Source: Prevotella scopos JCM 17725 (lineage in GTDB: Bacteria > Bacteroidota > Bacteroidia > Bacteroidales > Bacteroidaceae). From it: DNA of 64,000 bases. The stretch covers positions 1,674,001 through 1,738,000 of the forward strand of contig NZ_CP072390.1 of assembly GCF_018127785.1 (NCBI RefSeq), read 5' to 3'. Both the position numbers and the translations under genes were made by a program. The notes below the pieces were generated by a model. The model was given only the letters and a program-made list of their open reading frames with translations. It was not told where the DNA came from and did not search any database. This document shows positions 35,561 to 45,162 of the stretch, piece after piece. Position 1 is the stretch's first letter. Every line of letters begins with the position of its first letter.

Positions 35561-36394
35561 TTAACCAACGAAGTGGCGAAGGCCGGGAACAAAGGTGCGA
35601 GAGACTGGGATGATGTCTTCACAACCTAAAAGGCGCAGCTGATAGCCGTTGGAATTGCCTTTTGCAGAAGTAATATTATTGATATTCACAAGGAAGGAAC
35701 GATGACACTGAAAGATATTATCGTAAGGAAGGTCATCTTTTAAGGCTATCAACGTCGAACGGAGTTCAGCCTTTACCACTTTACCTTCTTTTAGATAACA
35801 TACGCAGACATTGTTTTTTCGGGCTTCAATATAGAGTAGATTGTTGATAGGTAAGGTGAGGTCGGTTCCCCGCAGGTTCTGGTCGTGCAGCGTGATAAGA
35901 ATACCTTCCTGTTCATCAGAGGTCTTCTTTATCATTTCTTCCAATCTACTATTCAACATACGATTATAGTTTACCAACGTAAAAATAGCCGTGACGATTA
36001 CCCAAACAAGGAAGGTCCAATAAAAGAATATACTGAATAGCCGCCATGTTAATGGCATCTGGAAGAAGAAGGCAGCATAGAGCGTCATAGAGATTGCCAT
36101 CGCCAACTCAATAGCAACACTATAAAGAATTACATAACCATTGGTGATTGGGACATTTTTTCGTAATGGTCTTTTGAAGAAAAGGAAAGCACAAAGCCAT
36201 TGAACGAAGATGGTCATGACACAAAAACCAAGACACATCAGGAAAGTATTACCCCGATACTGGCTAATCCCAAATGGCTGTAGGAGGTAAAGAAACAAGA
36301 AAATGCCAACTCCTAACGCAACACTCGTGCGCCAGGAAGTGGCATTTGTCTGTATCGTACACCTGCTATGTAGAAATGAGGTTAGTCTACTCAT
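35561..36394 (-). CDS. Membrane-bound LytTR-family transcriptional regulator
   Basis: This 277-residue protein has about four transmembrane helices in residues 25-145 and a short linker helix (RMLNSRLEEMIKK). A C-terminal LytTR DNA-binding domain follows (about 165-277), with LPINNLLYIEARKNNVCVCY, LRSTLIALKDDLP, FQCHRSFLVNINNI and VPVSRTFV-like elements. LytTR proteins bind direct-repeat promoters; membrane-fused versions are common in Bacteroidetes and lack a response-regulator receiver. The signal and targets are unknown. It has its own promoter (36420-36450) and sits downstream of korBA on the same strand. Confidence 0.85.
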   Translation of the reverse strand: MSRLTSFLHSRCTIQTNATSWRTSVALGVGIFLFLYLLQPFGISQYRGNTFLMCLGFCVMTIFVQWLCAFLFFKRPLRKNVPITNGYVILYSVAIELAMAISMTLYAAFFFQMPLTWRLFSIFFYWTFLVWVIVTAIFTLVNYNRMLNSRLEEMIKKTSDEQEGILITLHDQNLRGTDLTLPINNLLYIEARKNNVCVCYLKEGKVVKAELRSTLIALKDDLPYDNIFQCHRSFLVNINNITSAKGNSNGYQLRLLGCEDIIPVSRTFVPGLRHFVG

Positions 36395-36419
36395 GATGTC
36401 TTAAATGGTTGGTTGTCCA

Positions 36420-36450
36420 CAAAGATACATCTTTTCCTCTTTCTAAGCAA
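36420..36450 (-). promoter_or_regulatory. Bacteroidetes promoter of the LytTR regulator gene
   Basis: On the minus strand: TTG (36448-36450), 20-nt spacer, TATCTTTG (36420-36427). Start codon at 36394. The regulator can therefore be expressed independently of korBA. Confidence 0.65.
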
Positions 36451-36470
36451 GTATATTTTGTCTTAAATTC

Positions 36471-37481
36471 TTATTCCTTAACCTCCCAAATATCGTTAGT
36501 CTCGAGCATCTCCATGAAGGTGTGGTAATGCTTCTGCGCCTTCACCTCCTCTATCTGCTGGTTGACAGCAGCGTCATAGGTAGGTGCCTCAACATCACGA
36601 ATAACTCCGAGGGCTACAGGGAAGCCGTCTTCGTTGCTCATCATGGCGAGTTTCAGCTGTAAAGTATTGTCCTGACAATGAGCATCATGTACGAGGATAT
36701 CATCGCGAGTAATACCGTTCTCTCCGATTTTAACCACCTTCAATCCGAAGCCTTCTTGTACAAGTCCAAACTCTTGGTTGGGACCGAAGATCAATGGTTC
36801 GCCATGCTTGACGTAAATAGCATTCTCTTTACGACCTTGCGAGGTATAAACTGAGTTGTGACAACCATCATTGAAGATAACGCAGTTCTGCAAGATTTCG
36901 CATACAGCAGCACCCTTATGCTGATAAGCAGCCTTGAGAATGGCTATTGTCTCATTGTTGTCGCTAGCGACGCTACGTGCGAAGAAGTTGCCGCGAGCAC
37001 CGAAACAGAGTTCAGCAGGGCGGAACGGATCTTCCGTTGTACCAAAGGGACTCGACTTAGAGACGAACCCGCGAGGACTAGTTGGTGAATACTGTCCCTT
37101 TGTTAAACCATAGATACGATTGTTCAAAAGAATCATATTCAGATCTATGTTACGACGCATCGCATGGATGAAGTGGTTACCACCGATGGCGAGAGCGTCA
37201 CCATCACCTGATACCTGCCAGATCGTAAGGTTCGGATTCGTCACCTTTGCACCTGTAGAGATTGCTGCTGCACGACCATGAATGGTCTGCATAGCGTATG
37301 TATTAGCATAATAAGGTAATCGGCTTGAGCATCCGATACCACTGATAACGGCTGTTTCATAAGGTGGGACACCTAACTCTGCCATTGCTTTCTGCAAATT
37401 GGCTAGGAAGAAATGGTCACCACAGCCAGGACACCAGCGTGGCTGTCCTTTCTTGAAGTCTTGTGCTGTATATTGATTCAT
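36471..37481 (-). CDS. korB: 2-oxoacid:ferredoxin oxidoreductase subunit beta (2-oxoglutarate type)
   Basis: This is a 336-residue thiamine-diphosphate-binding subunit. It has the cluster/Cys motif RWCPGCGDHF near the N-terminus, GIGCSSRLPYY, the ThDP motif GDGDALAIGGNHF with the following NxN (MILLNNRIYGLTKGQ), and the long C-terminal region of the alpha-beta type. With KorA it oxidatively decarboxylates a 2-oxoacid, probably 2-oxoglutarate, to an acyl-CoA while reducing ferredoxin; run backwards it fixes CO2. The start at 37481 (MNQYTAQDF) fits homologues better than the in-frame ATG at 37508. Confidence 0.92.
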   Translation of the reverse strand: MNQYTAQDFKKGQPRWCPGCGDHFFLANLQKAMAELGVPPYETAVISGIGCSSRLPYYANTYAMQTIHGRAAAISTGAKVTNPNLTIWQVSGDGDALAIGGNHFIHAMRRNIDLNMILLNNRIYGLTKGQYSPTSPRGFVSKSSPFGTTEDPFRPAELCFGARGNFFARSVASDNNETIAILKAAYQHKGAAVCEILQNCVIFNDGCHNSVYTSQGRKENAIYVKHGEPLIFGPNQEFGLVQEGFGLKVVKIGENGITRDDILVHDAHCQDNTLQLKLAMMSNEDGFPVALGVIRDVEAPTYDAAVNQQIEEVKAQKHYHTFMEMLETNDIWEVKE

Positions 37482-37580
37482 GACTTTTTCATTTAATTCA
37501 CAATTCATAATTATGATTACTTCTATTGGCGGAGTCTATCGTTACAAACAACTTATTCACTTGTAAACTCGTCAACTCTC

Positions 37581-39479
37581 CTACTCGAGTATCTTCGTAT
37601 AGAAAGTACCTGTTTCTTCCTTTGGTAATGGAGCTTTAAGGAGCTTTTCAAAGGTTGTGACCAACTCAGTGACAACGAATGGTTGTCCCTTTACTTGGTT
37701 ATACTGATAAGGAGCAAAATGGTTGATACGAATACGGAGGAGGGCTGCAAGCTGTCCAAGGTTTTGTTCAGCAACAACAACCTTCTTATAGCGACTAAGC
37801 ACCTCTGCGGTGTTCTTTGGCAATGGGTTTATATACTTAAACTGTGCCAATGCAACCTTATGTCCCTTCCTGCGCAATTCTTCCATTGTAGAATAGAGGT
37901 GACCATACGTACTACCAAAGCCAACAATGAGCAAGTCGGCATCCTTCTCATCACCCAAAACCTTCAAATCAGGTACAGAGATACGAGCGACCTTTTCCCA
38001 ACGGATATGATCCATCTTGTCATGGTTCTCTGGATCGGTAGAGATAGCACCTGTCTCGCCGTCCTTCTCCAAACCACCAAGGATGTGTGAATAACCTTCC
38101 GTACCAGGAATAGCCCAGTAACGTGCCAATGTCTCAGGGTCACGTTTGTATGGAGTATATTTATACTTCTGGTCTTCTGTAACGAAGTGAGGATGAATTT
38201 CTGGTAACTCTTCTATATTAGGAAGTTTCCAAGCAGATGAGCCGTTAGCAATGAATGCATCAGTAAGGAGCACCACTGGTGTCATGTGTTCCAACGCAAT
38301 TTTACAAGCGTTGTAAGCAGCATCGAAGCAATCAGTAGGACTTGTAGCTGCAATAACTGGCATTGGGCTCTCACCATTACGACCATAAAGCACTTGCAAA
38401 AGGTCAGTCTGCTCGCTCTTAGTAGGCATACCCGTTGATGGACCACCACGCTGTACGTCAATAATAACCAATGGAAGCTCGTCGATAAGTGCAAGGTTCA
38501 TTGCCTCACTCTTCAGACAGATACCCGGACCAGAGGTTGAAGTAGCCGCCAAGGCACCTGCAAAGGCGGCACCAATAGCCGATGCACAACCCGCAATTTC
38601 GTCTTCACACTGTACTGTTGTCACACCCATTGACTTATGCTTAGCCAACTCGTGTAAGATATCCGTTGCAGGAGTGATTGGATAAGAACCCAAGAAAAGA
38701 CGTAATCCAGCACGTTCAGCAGCCGCCATCAATCCGTAAGCTGTAGCCTTATTACCTGTAATATCCATGTAACGTCCAGGTTCCTTCACTTTTGACTCAA
38801 TACGATAGGTATTTGGAACAGAAGCATGTACATTATGACCATAATCATAGCCTGCACGTACCACCTTAATATTTGCTTCAGCAATGGCAGGTTTCTTCTT
38901 GAACTTTGTTTCAAGATAGTTATTCACCAATTCCAAATCACGATTAAAGAGCCAGCAAACAAGACCTAAGGCAAACATATTACGGCACTTCAGCATGGAT
39001 TTATTGTCCATACCAGTATCAGCCAGACAATCTTTCACCATCTTTGTTATCGGACAAGCTACTACGCGATCAGGGTCAATACCCATCTCACCTAAATAGT
39101 CATCACTGCGGAATTCAGCCTTCTGAAGGTCACGCTGCCCGAAAGAATCGGTGTCAATAATGATTGTACTGTTAGGCTTGCAATGTTTGTACTGCATCTT
39201 TAATGCTGCAGCATTCATTGCCACGAGAACGTCACAGAGGTCACCAGGGGTGTAAACCTTAGCTGCACCGATATGAACCTGGAAACCACTAACACCAGTC
39301 AAGGAGCCTTGCGGGGCACGGATGTCTGCTGGATAGTCTGGGAACGTAGACACACCATTGCCGACAGAAGCCGAAACAGTGGTGAAAATGTTACCAGCAA
39401 GCTGCATTCCATCACCTGAGTCACCAGAAAAGTGTACTACAACACTGTCGAGTTCTTTCACTTCGATTTGTTCTTCCAT
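37581..39479 (-). CDS. korA: 2-oxoacid:ferredoxin oxidoreductase subunit alpha with fused gamma domain
   Basis: This 632-residue protein begins with the gamma (POR_N-like) domain. Its motif is HFSGDSGDGMQLAGN, with the CoA-related region up to about residue 200. The alpha domain follows (FLGSYPITPATDILHELAKH, ATSTSGPGICLKSEAMNLA, DVQRGGPSTGMPTKSEQTDL). The C-terminal segment DADLLIVGFGSTYGHL and VVVAEQNLGQLAALLR completes the fold. The gamma-alpha fusion is the standard Bacteroidetes arrangement. It precedes korB by about 100 nt on the same strand. Confidence 0.93.
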   Translation of the reverse strand: MEEQIEVKELDSVVVHFSGDSGDGMQLAGNIFTTVSASVGNGVSTFPDYPADIRAPQGSLTGVSGFQVHIGAAKVYTPGDLCDVLVAMNAAALKMQYKHCKPNSTIIIDTDSFGQRDLQKAEFRSDDYLGEMGIDPDRVVACPITKMVKDCLADTGMDNKSMLKCRNMFALGLVCWLFNRDLELVNNYLETKFKKKPAIAEANIKVVRAGYDYGHNVHASVPNTYRIESKVKEPGRYMDITGNKATAYGLMAAAERAGLRLFLGSYPITPATDILHELAKHKSMGVTTVQCEDEIAGCASAIGAAFAGALAATSTSGPGICLKSEAMNLALIDELPLVIIDVQRGGPSTGMPTKSEQTDLLQVLYGRNGESPMPVIAATSPTDCFDAAYNACKIALEHMTPVVLLTDAFIANGSSAWKLPNIEELPEIHPHFVTEDQKYKYTPYKRDPETLARYWAIPGTEGYSHILGGLEKDGETGAISTDPENHDKMDHIRWEKVARISVPDLKVLGDEKDADLLIVGFGSTYGHLYSTMEELRRKGHKVALAQFKYINPLPKNTAEVLSRYKKVVVAEQNLGQLAALLRIRINHFAPYQYNQVKGQPFVVTELVTTFEKLLKAPLPKEETGTFYTKILE

Positions 39480-40349
39480 AGATTATTTCTTGTTTATGTT
39501 AGTAAATCGTTTCTGTATTACTAATTGACCACATCAGTGATCGGTTTAACTTATAAGCGTCTAACCCATTAAAACATTGCATTCCTTAAGGTAAAACACG
39601 CTCATTGATTCTCTCTACATTGTCCTGCAAAGACTATTTCGTTGCCATTGATGCTTACTTGACATTTCGTCATCGTAGCACTAAGACTAATAGAGACATG
39701 TTGCTTCTGATTGATGGGTATCCATTTCATATACATGATTTGCATTAGATTCATCTCTAAAGACAAGTGCCTATTATGAGCCGAATGTCTCCTCATCAGA
39801 CGTAAATTTTTCTACACTCTTTGCCGTACTGGCAAGTTATGTTAAAGAAACTGCAGAGAACAATGTCGTTGCGAGTACTGCAAACATTCTCTTGTAGTTC
39901 TTTTTTCGTAACATAAATTCATTAAGATTCATCTGAAGAGGTATTATTGGAGAAGTTTAGAATTATCCTATATAACAGATGTTTACAGAAAGATTCTGAC
40001 AAATCAGCGGTTTTTCTTCTCCCCCATTGCTTCTCGATTTTGCCTTTCTTAGATTATCTTTTGTTTACGTTAGCGTATTCTGGGGACAAAAGTGCGAAAT
40101 ATTATTGAGATAACAAAATGTTTTGAGAAGAAAAAATATATTTTTATATCTTACGAGTAAAAAGCATCAGCAAAACAACACTGCAAATACTCTACAAGAG
40201 AAAAATATCTATAAAATTGATGGGTATTATGTAGATAATATTTATCAACTATCTATACCTTTCATTAAAACACATCATTCAACACCTAAATAACCACAAA
40301 TTTACATCACCAGCACCCAACATTCAACTCTCACAATCCTCCATCACCA
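39480..40349. other. Long intergenic region without recognisable genes
   Basis: About 870 nt upstream of korA with only short spurious frames. A minus-strand frame at 39602-39796 has no protein-like features. The korA promoter must lie here, but no full consensus stands out. Confidence 0.5.
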
Positions 40350-40444
40350 AATTATTTTCATGAAAAGAAATATTTTTCTTCATGAAAATAAATATTTCTT
40401 TTCACGTAAATAAATTCTTTTTTTCATGAAAATAATTCGGAAAA
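40350..40444. repeat. 22-nt periodic array of TTTTCATGAAAA palindromes (four units)
   Basis: Cores start at 40355 (TTTTCATGAAAA), 40377 (TCTTCATGAAAA), 40399 (TTTTCACGTAAA) and 40421 (TTTTCATGAAAA), exactly 22 nt apart. The block 40354-40391 is identical over 38 nt to 3261-3298, and both arrays end in AATTCGGAAAA. Within the window the two copies lie about 37 kb apart. Confidence 0.8.
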
Positions 40445-40695
40445 GACGACTTAATCCCTCAAAAAAGCAAATATAAAGACTCCTTTTTAACTCTCTTAAC
40501 ACGTTTTATTGATGGCTAATAAAAACCAAATAATTTCCTTCTTTAGATAATAAATGGTAGTTCTTCATAGTATCCTTCTTTAGTAGAGATTAGAAAATTA
40601 TCAAACTCTCTTATCAGAAAGTTTGTATCCTATGCTGGCTTCATCATGGATTTTTGTATCTTTGCAGCATTACTAACCCTTTAATTCTAATCAAT

Positions 40696-40806
40696 ATGAC
40701 AAAGTACGTAATTCAAGTGAAGAAGGACCCGCTGAAGAAATAAGAAGCGAAGGCTTATCCGCAGACCTCACCAACCACACCTATAAATCTGACTTCAATG
40801 ATTTAA
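40696..40806 (+). pseudogene. Remnant of an HU-like DNA-binding protein gene
   Basis: The frame reads MTKYVIQVKKDPLKK, an in-frame TAA (40741-40743), then EAKAYPQTSPTTPINLTSM before a second stop. This corresponds to the opening of the small HU-like/histone-like proteins of Bacteroidales, which normally continue for over 100 residues. A TATCTTTG -7 box (40657-40664) precedes it, so a former gene is likely. The rest of the HU fold is missing downstream. Confidence 0.45.
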
Positions 40807-40980
40807 AAACAAATATTTAAAATCGTTGCTAATCAGTATTTAGCAAAGAGCAGGAATTGTCTTACAAGATAATTTCAAGAGGATGCACAGCAAGGTGGTT
40901 TTTACTACATTTTTAATATAGTAGAAATTAGTGTAAATAAGTTAGTAAATAGAGATTAACATTAAATTATAAGATAAAAA

Positions 40981-41598
40981 ATGGACTGGATAAAAATAAC
41001 TAATATCTATCGGAAGGAAAAAGAAAATATAATCAATGTAATAGCTATTCTATCATTAATAGGAATAGGAATAGAGATTTTCTTAATGGGACAATTAGGA
41101 TTAGGACCAGTAGAAGCAACTTTAATAGTGGGAGTAATTACAACTTTTGCAAGCACTATAAATATGTCCGCAACTATAAAACAATCAAGTAAAAATACTT
41201 TTATCAATATTATAACAATTGCCCGAAAGGAATATATGACAGAACTCCGTAAAGCTGTTGAAGAGTTTTGTGTAACTGCTGAAAGAAACGATAATGATAA
41301 GTTGAAAGAATTGTCGTATAAATTAAAATTGTTGATGAATCCTGCTGATAAGGATAATGAGCTTTGGGATAGGAAAGCTATTGAAATGATTGATAAAATA
41401 GTCCAAGCAGAGAATAAAGCAGAAGAGATTGATAGGTTCATAACACTAATGCAATCATGGCTTACTCTTGAATGGCATGGGATGAGATATGAAGCTGAAA
41501 AAGGAATAATGAGCAAAGAAGATAAGAAAACTTTGCTGAAAACAGAATATGATAACTATGTAAAATGGATTGAAGAAAAAGACAATGGACAAGAATAG
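40981..41598 (+). CDS. Two-helix membrane protein of unknown function, overlaps dinD
   Basis: This 205-residue protein has two transmembrane helices (about residues 18-38 and 42-62) and a charged, helical cytoplasmic part of about 140 residues (ARKEYMTELRKAVEEF ... IDKIVQAENKAEEIDRFITL). The layout resembles SLATT/2TM effector proteins of defence systems, but no specific family is recognised. Its last 14 nt overlap the dinD start codon, so the two are translationally coupled. AT-rich codon use sets it apart from the housekeeping genes. Confidence 0.65.
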   Translation: MDWIKITNIYRKEKENIINVIAILSLIGIGIEIFLMGQLGLGPVEATLIVGVITTFASTINMSATIKQSSKNTFINIITIARKEYMTELRKAVEEFCVTAERNDNDKLKELSYKLKLLMNPADKDNELWDRKAIEMIDKIVQAENKAEEIDRFITLMQSWLTLEWHGMRYEAEKGIMSKEDKKTLLKTEYDNYVKWIEEKDNGQE

Positions 41599-42460
41599 TA
41601 TATTACAATATAAATTATCGTTCGACAGCATTGTCAGATACATTGAGAGCGACGATAGCAAAGAACAGATAGAAGTTTGGTTTGCCCGCGAACTACAAAC
41701 AATATTAGGCTATGCGCGATGGGAGAATTTTCTTGTTGCCATACGACGAGCAGTAGATTCGTGTAAGACACAAGGAATCAATGTTGATGATCATTTTCGT
41801 GAGGTCACGAAAATGATAGAAATAGGCAAAGGAGCAAAACGAGAAGTATCCGACTTTATGCTTACTCGCTATGCCTGCTATCTTATCGCCCAAAACGGTG
41901 ACCCAAAGAAAGAAGAAATTGCCTTTGCCCAAAGCTACTTTGCCGTACAAACACGAAAAGCTGAATTAATAGAAGAGCGACTGAATCTGCTATCTCGTTT
42001 AGAAACCCGTGATAAACTGAGAATGGCTGAAAAGCAATTATCGCAGAACATATATCAGCGAGGAGTTGATGACAAAGGCTTCGGCCGCATACGTTCTAAG
42101 GGTGACACGGCACTTTTTGGAGGACACACCACTGAAGATATGAAGAAACGATTGGGAGTGAAATCTAATAGACCGCTGGCAGACTTTCTACCCACCCTTA
42201 CCATAGCTGCCAAGAACCTTGCCACAGAGATGACCAACTACAACGTAGAAAACAAAGACCTGCACGGAGAACTACCTATTACGAGCGAACACATACAGAA
42301 CAATTATAGTGTGCGTAATCAGTCATTAAGAATTAAGGGAAACAGAGGGAAACGCAAGGAATGTAACTATTTGGAATATCATCATTTAGCATTTCTCTGC
42401 TATTATAAGGGTAAGCGAAAACGAGCATCAAACGGCAGGAGTTCCGTTACCAAATCGTAA
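41585..42460 (+). pseudogene. dinD: dinD, N-terminal part, interrupted by an integrated element
   Basis: The start ATG at 41585 gives MDKNSILQYKLSFDSI. Residues to about 245 match DNA-damage-inducible protein D (WFARELQTILGYARWENF, KREVSDFMLTRYACYLIAQNGDPKK, GHTTEDMKKRLGVKSNRPLADFLPT, EHIQNNYSVRN). After CGTAAT (42314-42319) the frame leaves the family and adds 46 unrelated residues before a stop. The missing C-terminus (MLGQRGIKPEDLPPAED...) is at 55232-55375. DinD in E. coli interacts with RecA. The truncated protein may be non-functional. Confidence 0.88.
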
Positions 42461-42465
42461 CCCAT
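42450..42465 (+). repeat. 16-bp direct repeat near the left end of the element
   Basis: CCAAATCGTAACCCAT is present here and at 55143-55158. A near-perfect inverted copy of its core (GGGGTTACGAATTG) lies at 42483-42496, just upstream of the first recombinase gene. These may be recombinase arm or core sites. Confidence 0.7.
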
Positions 42466-42574
42466 CAAGGAAAAAGCAAAAAGGGGTTACGAATTGAAGC
42501 TAAACAACTGTTTCATAGGTTTTTATTCCTCATCTTTCATTTTTTTGCATCGCTCAGGAATACTTGTTCATCTG

Positions 42575-42582
42575 TACCTTTG
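42575..42582 (+). promoter_or_regulatory. -7 box upstream of the first recombinase gene
   Basis: TACCTTTG matches TAnnTTTG and lies 34 nt before the ATG at 42617, supporting that start. No -33 element at ideal spacing is visible. Confidence 0.45.
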
Positions 42583-42616
42583 CAAGCAAAGGAAATTTAG
42601 AAAAAACGACAGAAAA

Positions 42617-43837
42617 ATGAAAGAAAACAAACTCAAAGTATCGTTCTTCGTTCAGGCGAAACGAACCGACAAGAAAGGACTTGTGCCTGTCATCGGGCGA
42701 ATCTCCGTTGGCAGAACCCATTCGGGCTTCTCCACCAAGTGCAAGACTCCGCTCACTCTTTGGGACAGCCGTAAGCAACGGCTCATCGGTAAGAGCAGCA
42801 TGGCTGTGTCCGTCAATCAGAAACTCGGTGAATGCACCGCACTCATCCACGCACGCTTTCATGAACTCTGTGAAAGAGAAGAATCTTTTACCGCCACAGA
42901 CGTGAGGGATGCCTATCAGGGGCAAATCCACCGTCAGGCCTTGCTCTTGGAGAGTTTTGGGGAGTATCTCACACAGACAAAGGAACGTGTCGGTATCGAC
43001 CGAGCCTTAAAGACATTCAAACTCCGTACCTACCAACTCTCCCTGCTTCGTGAGTATGTGCAGAAGAAGCACAGGGTAAGCGACGTTCCCCTTTCACAGT
43101 TGGACAAAGCCTTTATCGAGGGCTTCGAGTATTATCTCACTATTGACCGCAAACTGAAACGCAGCAGCATATCGAGTACCGTGTCTACTTTGCAGACCAT
43201 CGTCCGCATGGCGGTGAAGAAAGGTGTGCTGGACTTCTATCCGTTCTTGGGCTACAGTTACGAGCGACCAAAAGGCGAACCGAGAAGCATTACGCAGGAA
43301 GAACTTGAGCACATCATCGACTTGGAGATTAAATGGGAGAACTACCGCATTGTCCGTGATTTGTTCGTCTTCTCCTGCTTTTCAGGACTGGCTATCTCTG
43401 ACGTGCGCAATCTCAGAGAGGAAAACATCGTCCTTGAAGAGGGTGAACTCTGCATCAAGGGCAGGCGAATGAAAACCAAGACCCCATATCGTGTACAAGT
43501 ACTTCCTCCTGCTTGGGCGATAATAGAGCGGTACAGGGGAAAGCGTGCAGACTTTGTCTTTGACGTGCCGACCACCGACATTGTCCTCAATGGCATGCAC
43601 TACATACAACAAAACATTGGCATGGAAAGCCCGCTAACCTTTCATATGGCTCGCCATACCTTTGCGTCGCTTATCACGCTCTCGGCAGGTGTACCTATCG
43701 AAACGGTGAGCCGTATGCTCGGACACACCAACCTGAGAACAACACAGGTATATGCAGCGGTTTCCTCCGAAAGAATCCATCGGGATATGCAAGCGATACA
43801 GCAGCGAATACAAGATACATTCACCTTAAAACTTTGA
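42617..43837 (+). CDS. Tyrosine recombinase (integrase) 1
   Basis: The start at 42617 (MKENKLKVSFFVQAKRTDKK) yields 406 residues; the longer frame back to 42494 lacks family sequence. The N-terminal arm-binding domain (LWDSRKQRLIGKSS) precedes a SAM-like core-binding domain (about 105-200). The catalytic domain shows the first Arg near FSGLAISDVRNL, HMARHTFASLI for the H-x-x-R box, LGHTNLRTTQVYA with the nucleophilic Tyr, and the final helix. This is the Bacteroidetes integrase class of CTn-like elements. It is followed after 4 nt by a second recombinase. Confidence 0.93.
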   Translation: MKENKLKVSFFVQAKRTDKKGLVPVIGRISVGRTHSGFSTKCKTPLTLWDSRKQRLIGKSSMAVSVNQKLGECTALIHARFHELCEREESFTATDVRDAYQGQIHRQALLLESFGEYLTQTKERVGIDRALKTFKLRTYQLSLLREYVQKKHRVSDVPLSQLDKAFIEGFEYYLTIDRKLKRSSISSTVSTLQTIVRMAVKKGVLDFYPFLGYSYERPKGEPRSITQEELEHIIDLEIKWENYRIVRDLFVFSCFSGLAISDVRNLREENIVLEEGELCIKGRRMKTKTPYRVQVLPPAWAIIERYRGKRADFVFDVPTTDIVLNGMHYIQQNIGMESPLTFHMARHTFASLITLSAGVPIETVSRMLGHTNLRTTQVYAAVSSERIHRDMQAIQQRIQDTFTLKL

Positions 43838-43841
43838 CATT

Positions 43842-45110
43842 ATGGCACGAAGTACATTCAAGACACTCTTTTATATTAATCGCTCCAAAGAGAAAAAGAA
43901 CGGCAGCTGCCCGATTATGGGACGCATCACCATAGACGGTGAGCAGGTGCAATACAGCACGGGCAAGGAAATCGCTCCCGAACTTTGGGACAGTCGTAAG
44001 GGACGATGCAAGGGAACAGGCGAAGAGATAAAGGAAATTAACCGCTATTTGCAAACCAAAGAGGAACAAGCCAAAGCGAAGTATCAAGAATTAGTCTGGC
44101 AACGTGGCTATATTACTGCTGAGTTGCTGAAGCGTGAACTCATGGAAGAAGACAAGCCCAAAGGTTTTCTTATGGAGGAAGCGCGACTTTTCATAGAGGA
44201 AAAGCGTCCTTGCGTAGGAATAACGGTAGCCAAGCCGACCTTTGCCAACTACATCTATGCCACACAACTCATTGAGGCTTATTTGCGTGAACGCTTGGGG
44301 CTGGAGGATATTCGCTACTCATCGCTTGACTATGGTTTTATCGAAGGGATGGACTTCTACCTTAAATCAGAGCGCAACCTTTCTCTTGCCACTATTCAGG
44401 TAGCGGTCATCTTCCTTAGAAAACTCATCGGCATCGGTCAGCAGAAGAAGTATATCCGCATCGATCCGTTTGCAGACTACAAAGCAGAACTTCCACACCG
44501 CACAAGGCGTTATCTCACTACAGAGGAGCTGCAACGAGTATTACAAACGCCCATCATTGACAGGCAATTTGAGCGAGCAAGGCAACTATTCCTTTTCTGT
44601 GCCTTCACCGGTTTGGCTCGTGTGGACATGCAACGGCTCAAACCGAAGCATATCATCTATAATGCAGACGGCACAGAGGAAATCCGCATCAAAAGGCAGA
44701 AAACAGACGTGGAAGCCATCATTCCACTCCTGCCCATTGCCAAGCAAATCCTTTCGCTTTATATCAAGGATAAGAAAGCGGACGACTTGATATTCCCCAA
44801 TCTCACAATAAGGAAAGCATCCTTTGCATGTGTGAACATCGGGCAGATATGCCAGATAGATAAGGGCTTGACCTTTCACATGGCTCGCCACACATTCTCA
44901 ACCACGATATGCCTATCCAACGGCATATCAATGGAAACGCTCAGCAAAATGCTCGGACACAGCAATATCGGCACGACACAAATCTACGGAAAGATAACCG
45001 ACCACAAGATACAGGAGGATATGACTGCACTCACTGACAGGGAGCATTCTGTATTTGAGGGTTATTGTGAGTCGATAGCACGGCAGAACGTTCCATTGCA
45101 ACAAGCATAA
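43842..45110 (+). CDS. Tyrosine recombinase (integrase) 2
   Basis: This is a 422-residue protein with the same three-part architecture: an arm domain with LWDSRKGRCKGTG, a core-binding domain, and a catalytic domain with FTGLARVDMQRL, HMARHTFSTTICL and LGHSNIGTTQIYGKI. It is a distant paralogue of the preceding gene. Tandem recombinase pairs of this type occur at the ends of Bacteroidales mobilisable and conjugative elements and may act together on the att sites. The 4-nt spacing shows an operon. Confidence 0.93.
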   Translation: MARSTFKTLFYINRSKEKKNGSCPIMGRITIDGEQVQYSTGKEIAPELWDSRKGRCKGTGEEIKEINRYLQTKEEQAKAKYQELVWQRGYITAELLKRELMEEDKPKGFLMEEARLFIEEKRPCVGITVAKPTFANYIYATQLIEAYLRERLGLEDIRYSSLDYGFIEGMDFYLKSERNLSLATIQVAVIFLRKLIGIGQQKKYIRIDPFADYKAELPHRTRRYLTTEELQRVLQTPIIDRQFERARQLFLFCAFTGLARVDMQRLKPKHIIYNADGTEEIRIKRQKTDVEAIIPLLPIAKQILSLYIKDKKADDLIFPNLTIRKASFACVNIGQICQIDKGLTFHMARHTFSTTICLSNGISMETLSKMLGHSNIGTTQIYGKITDHKIQEDMTALTDREHSVFEGYCESIARQNVPLQQA

Positions 45111-45162
45111 AAAGGAAGTAATTACCAAACATTTATTATTCACGATTGAAAACCAAACGATT

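Noticed and set aside
39602..39796. Minus-strand 64-codon frame upstream of korA
   Set aside because: No start context, no recognisable motif and low-complexity amino-acid usage; treated as chance.
42494..42616. N-terminal extension of recombinase 1 to the first ATG at 42494
   Set aside because: The extension overlaps the inverted att-like copy and the -7 box at 42575 and has no family similarity; the start at 42617 fits better.
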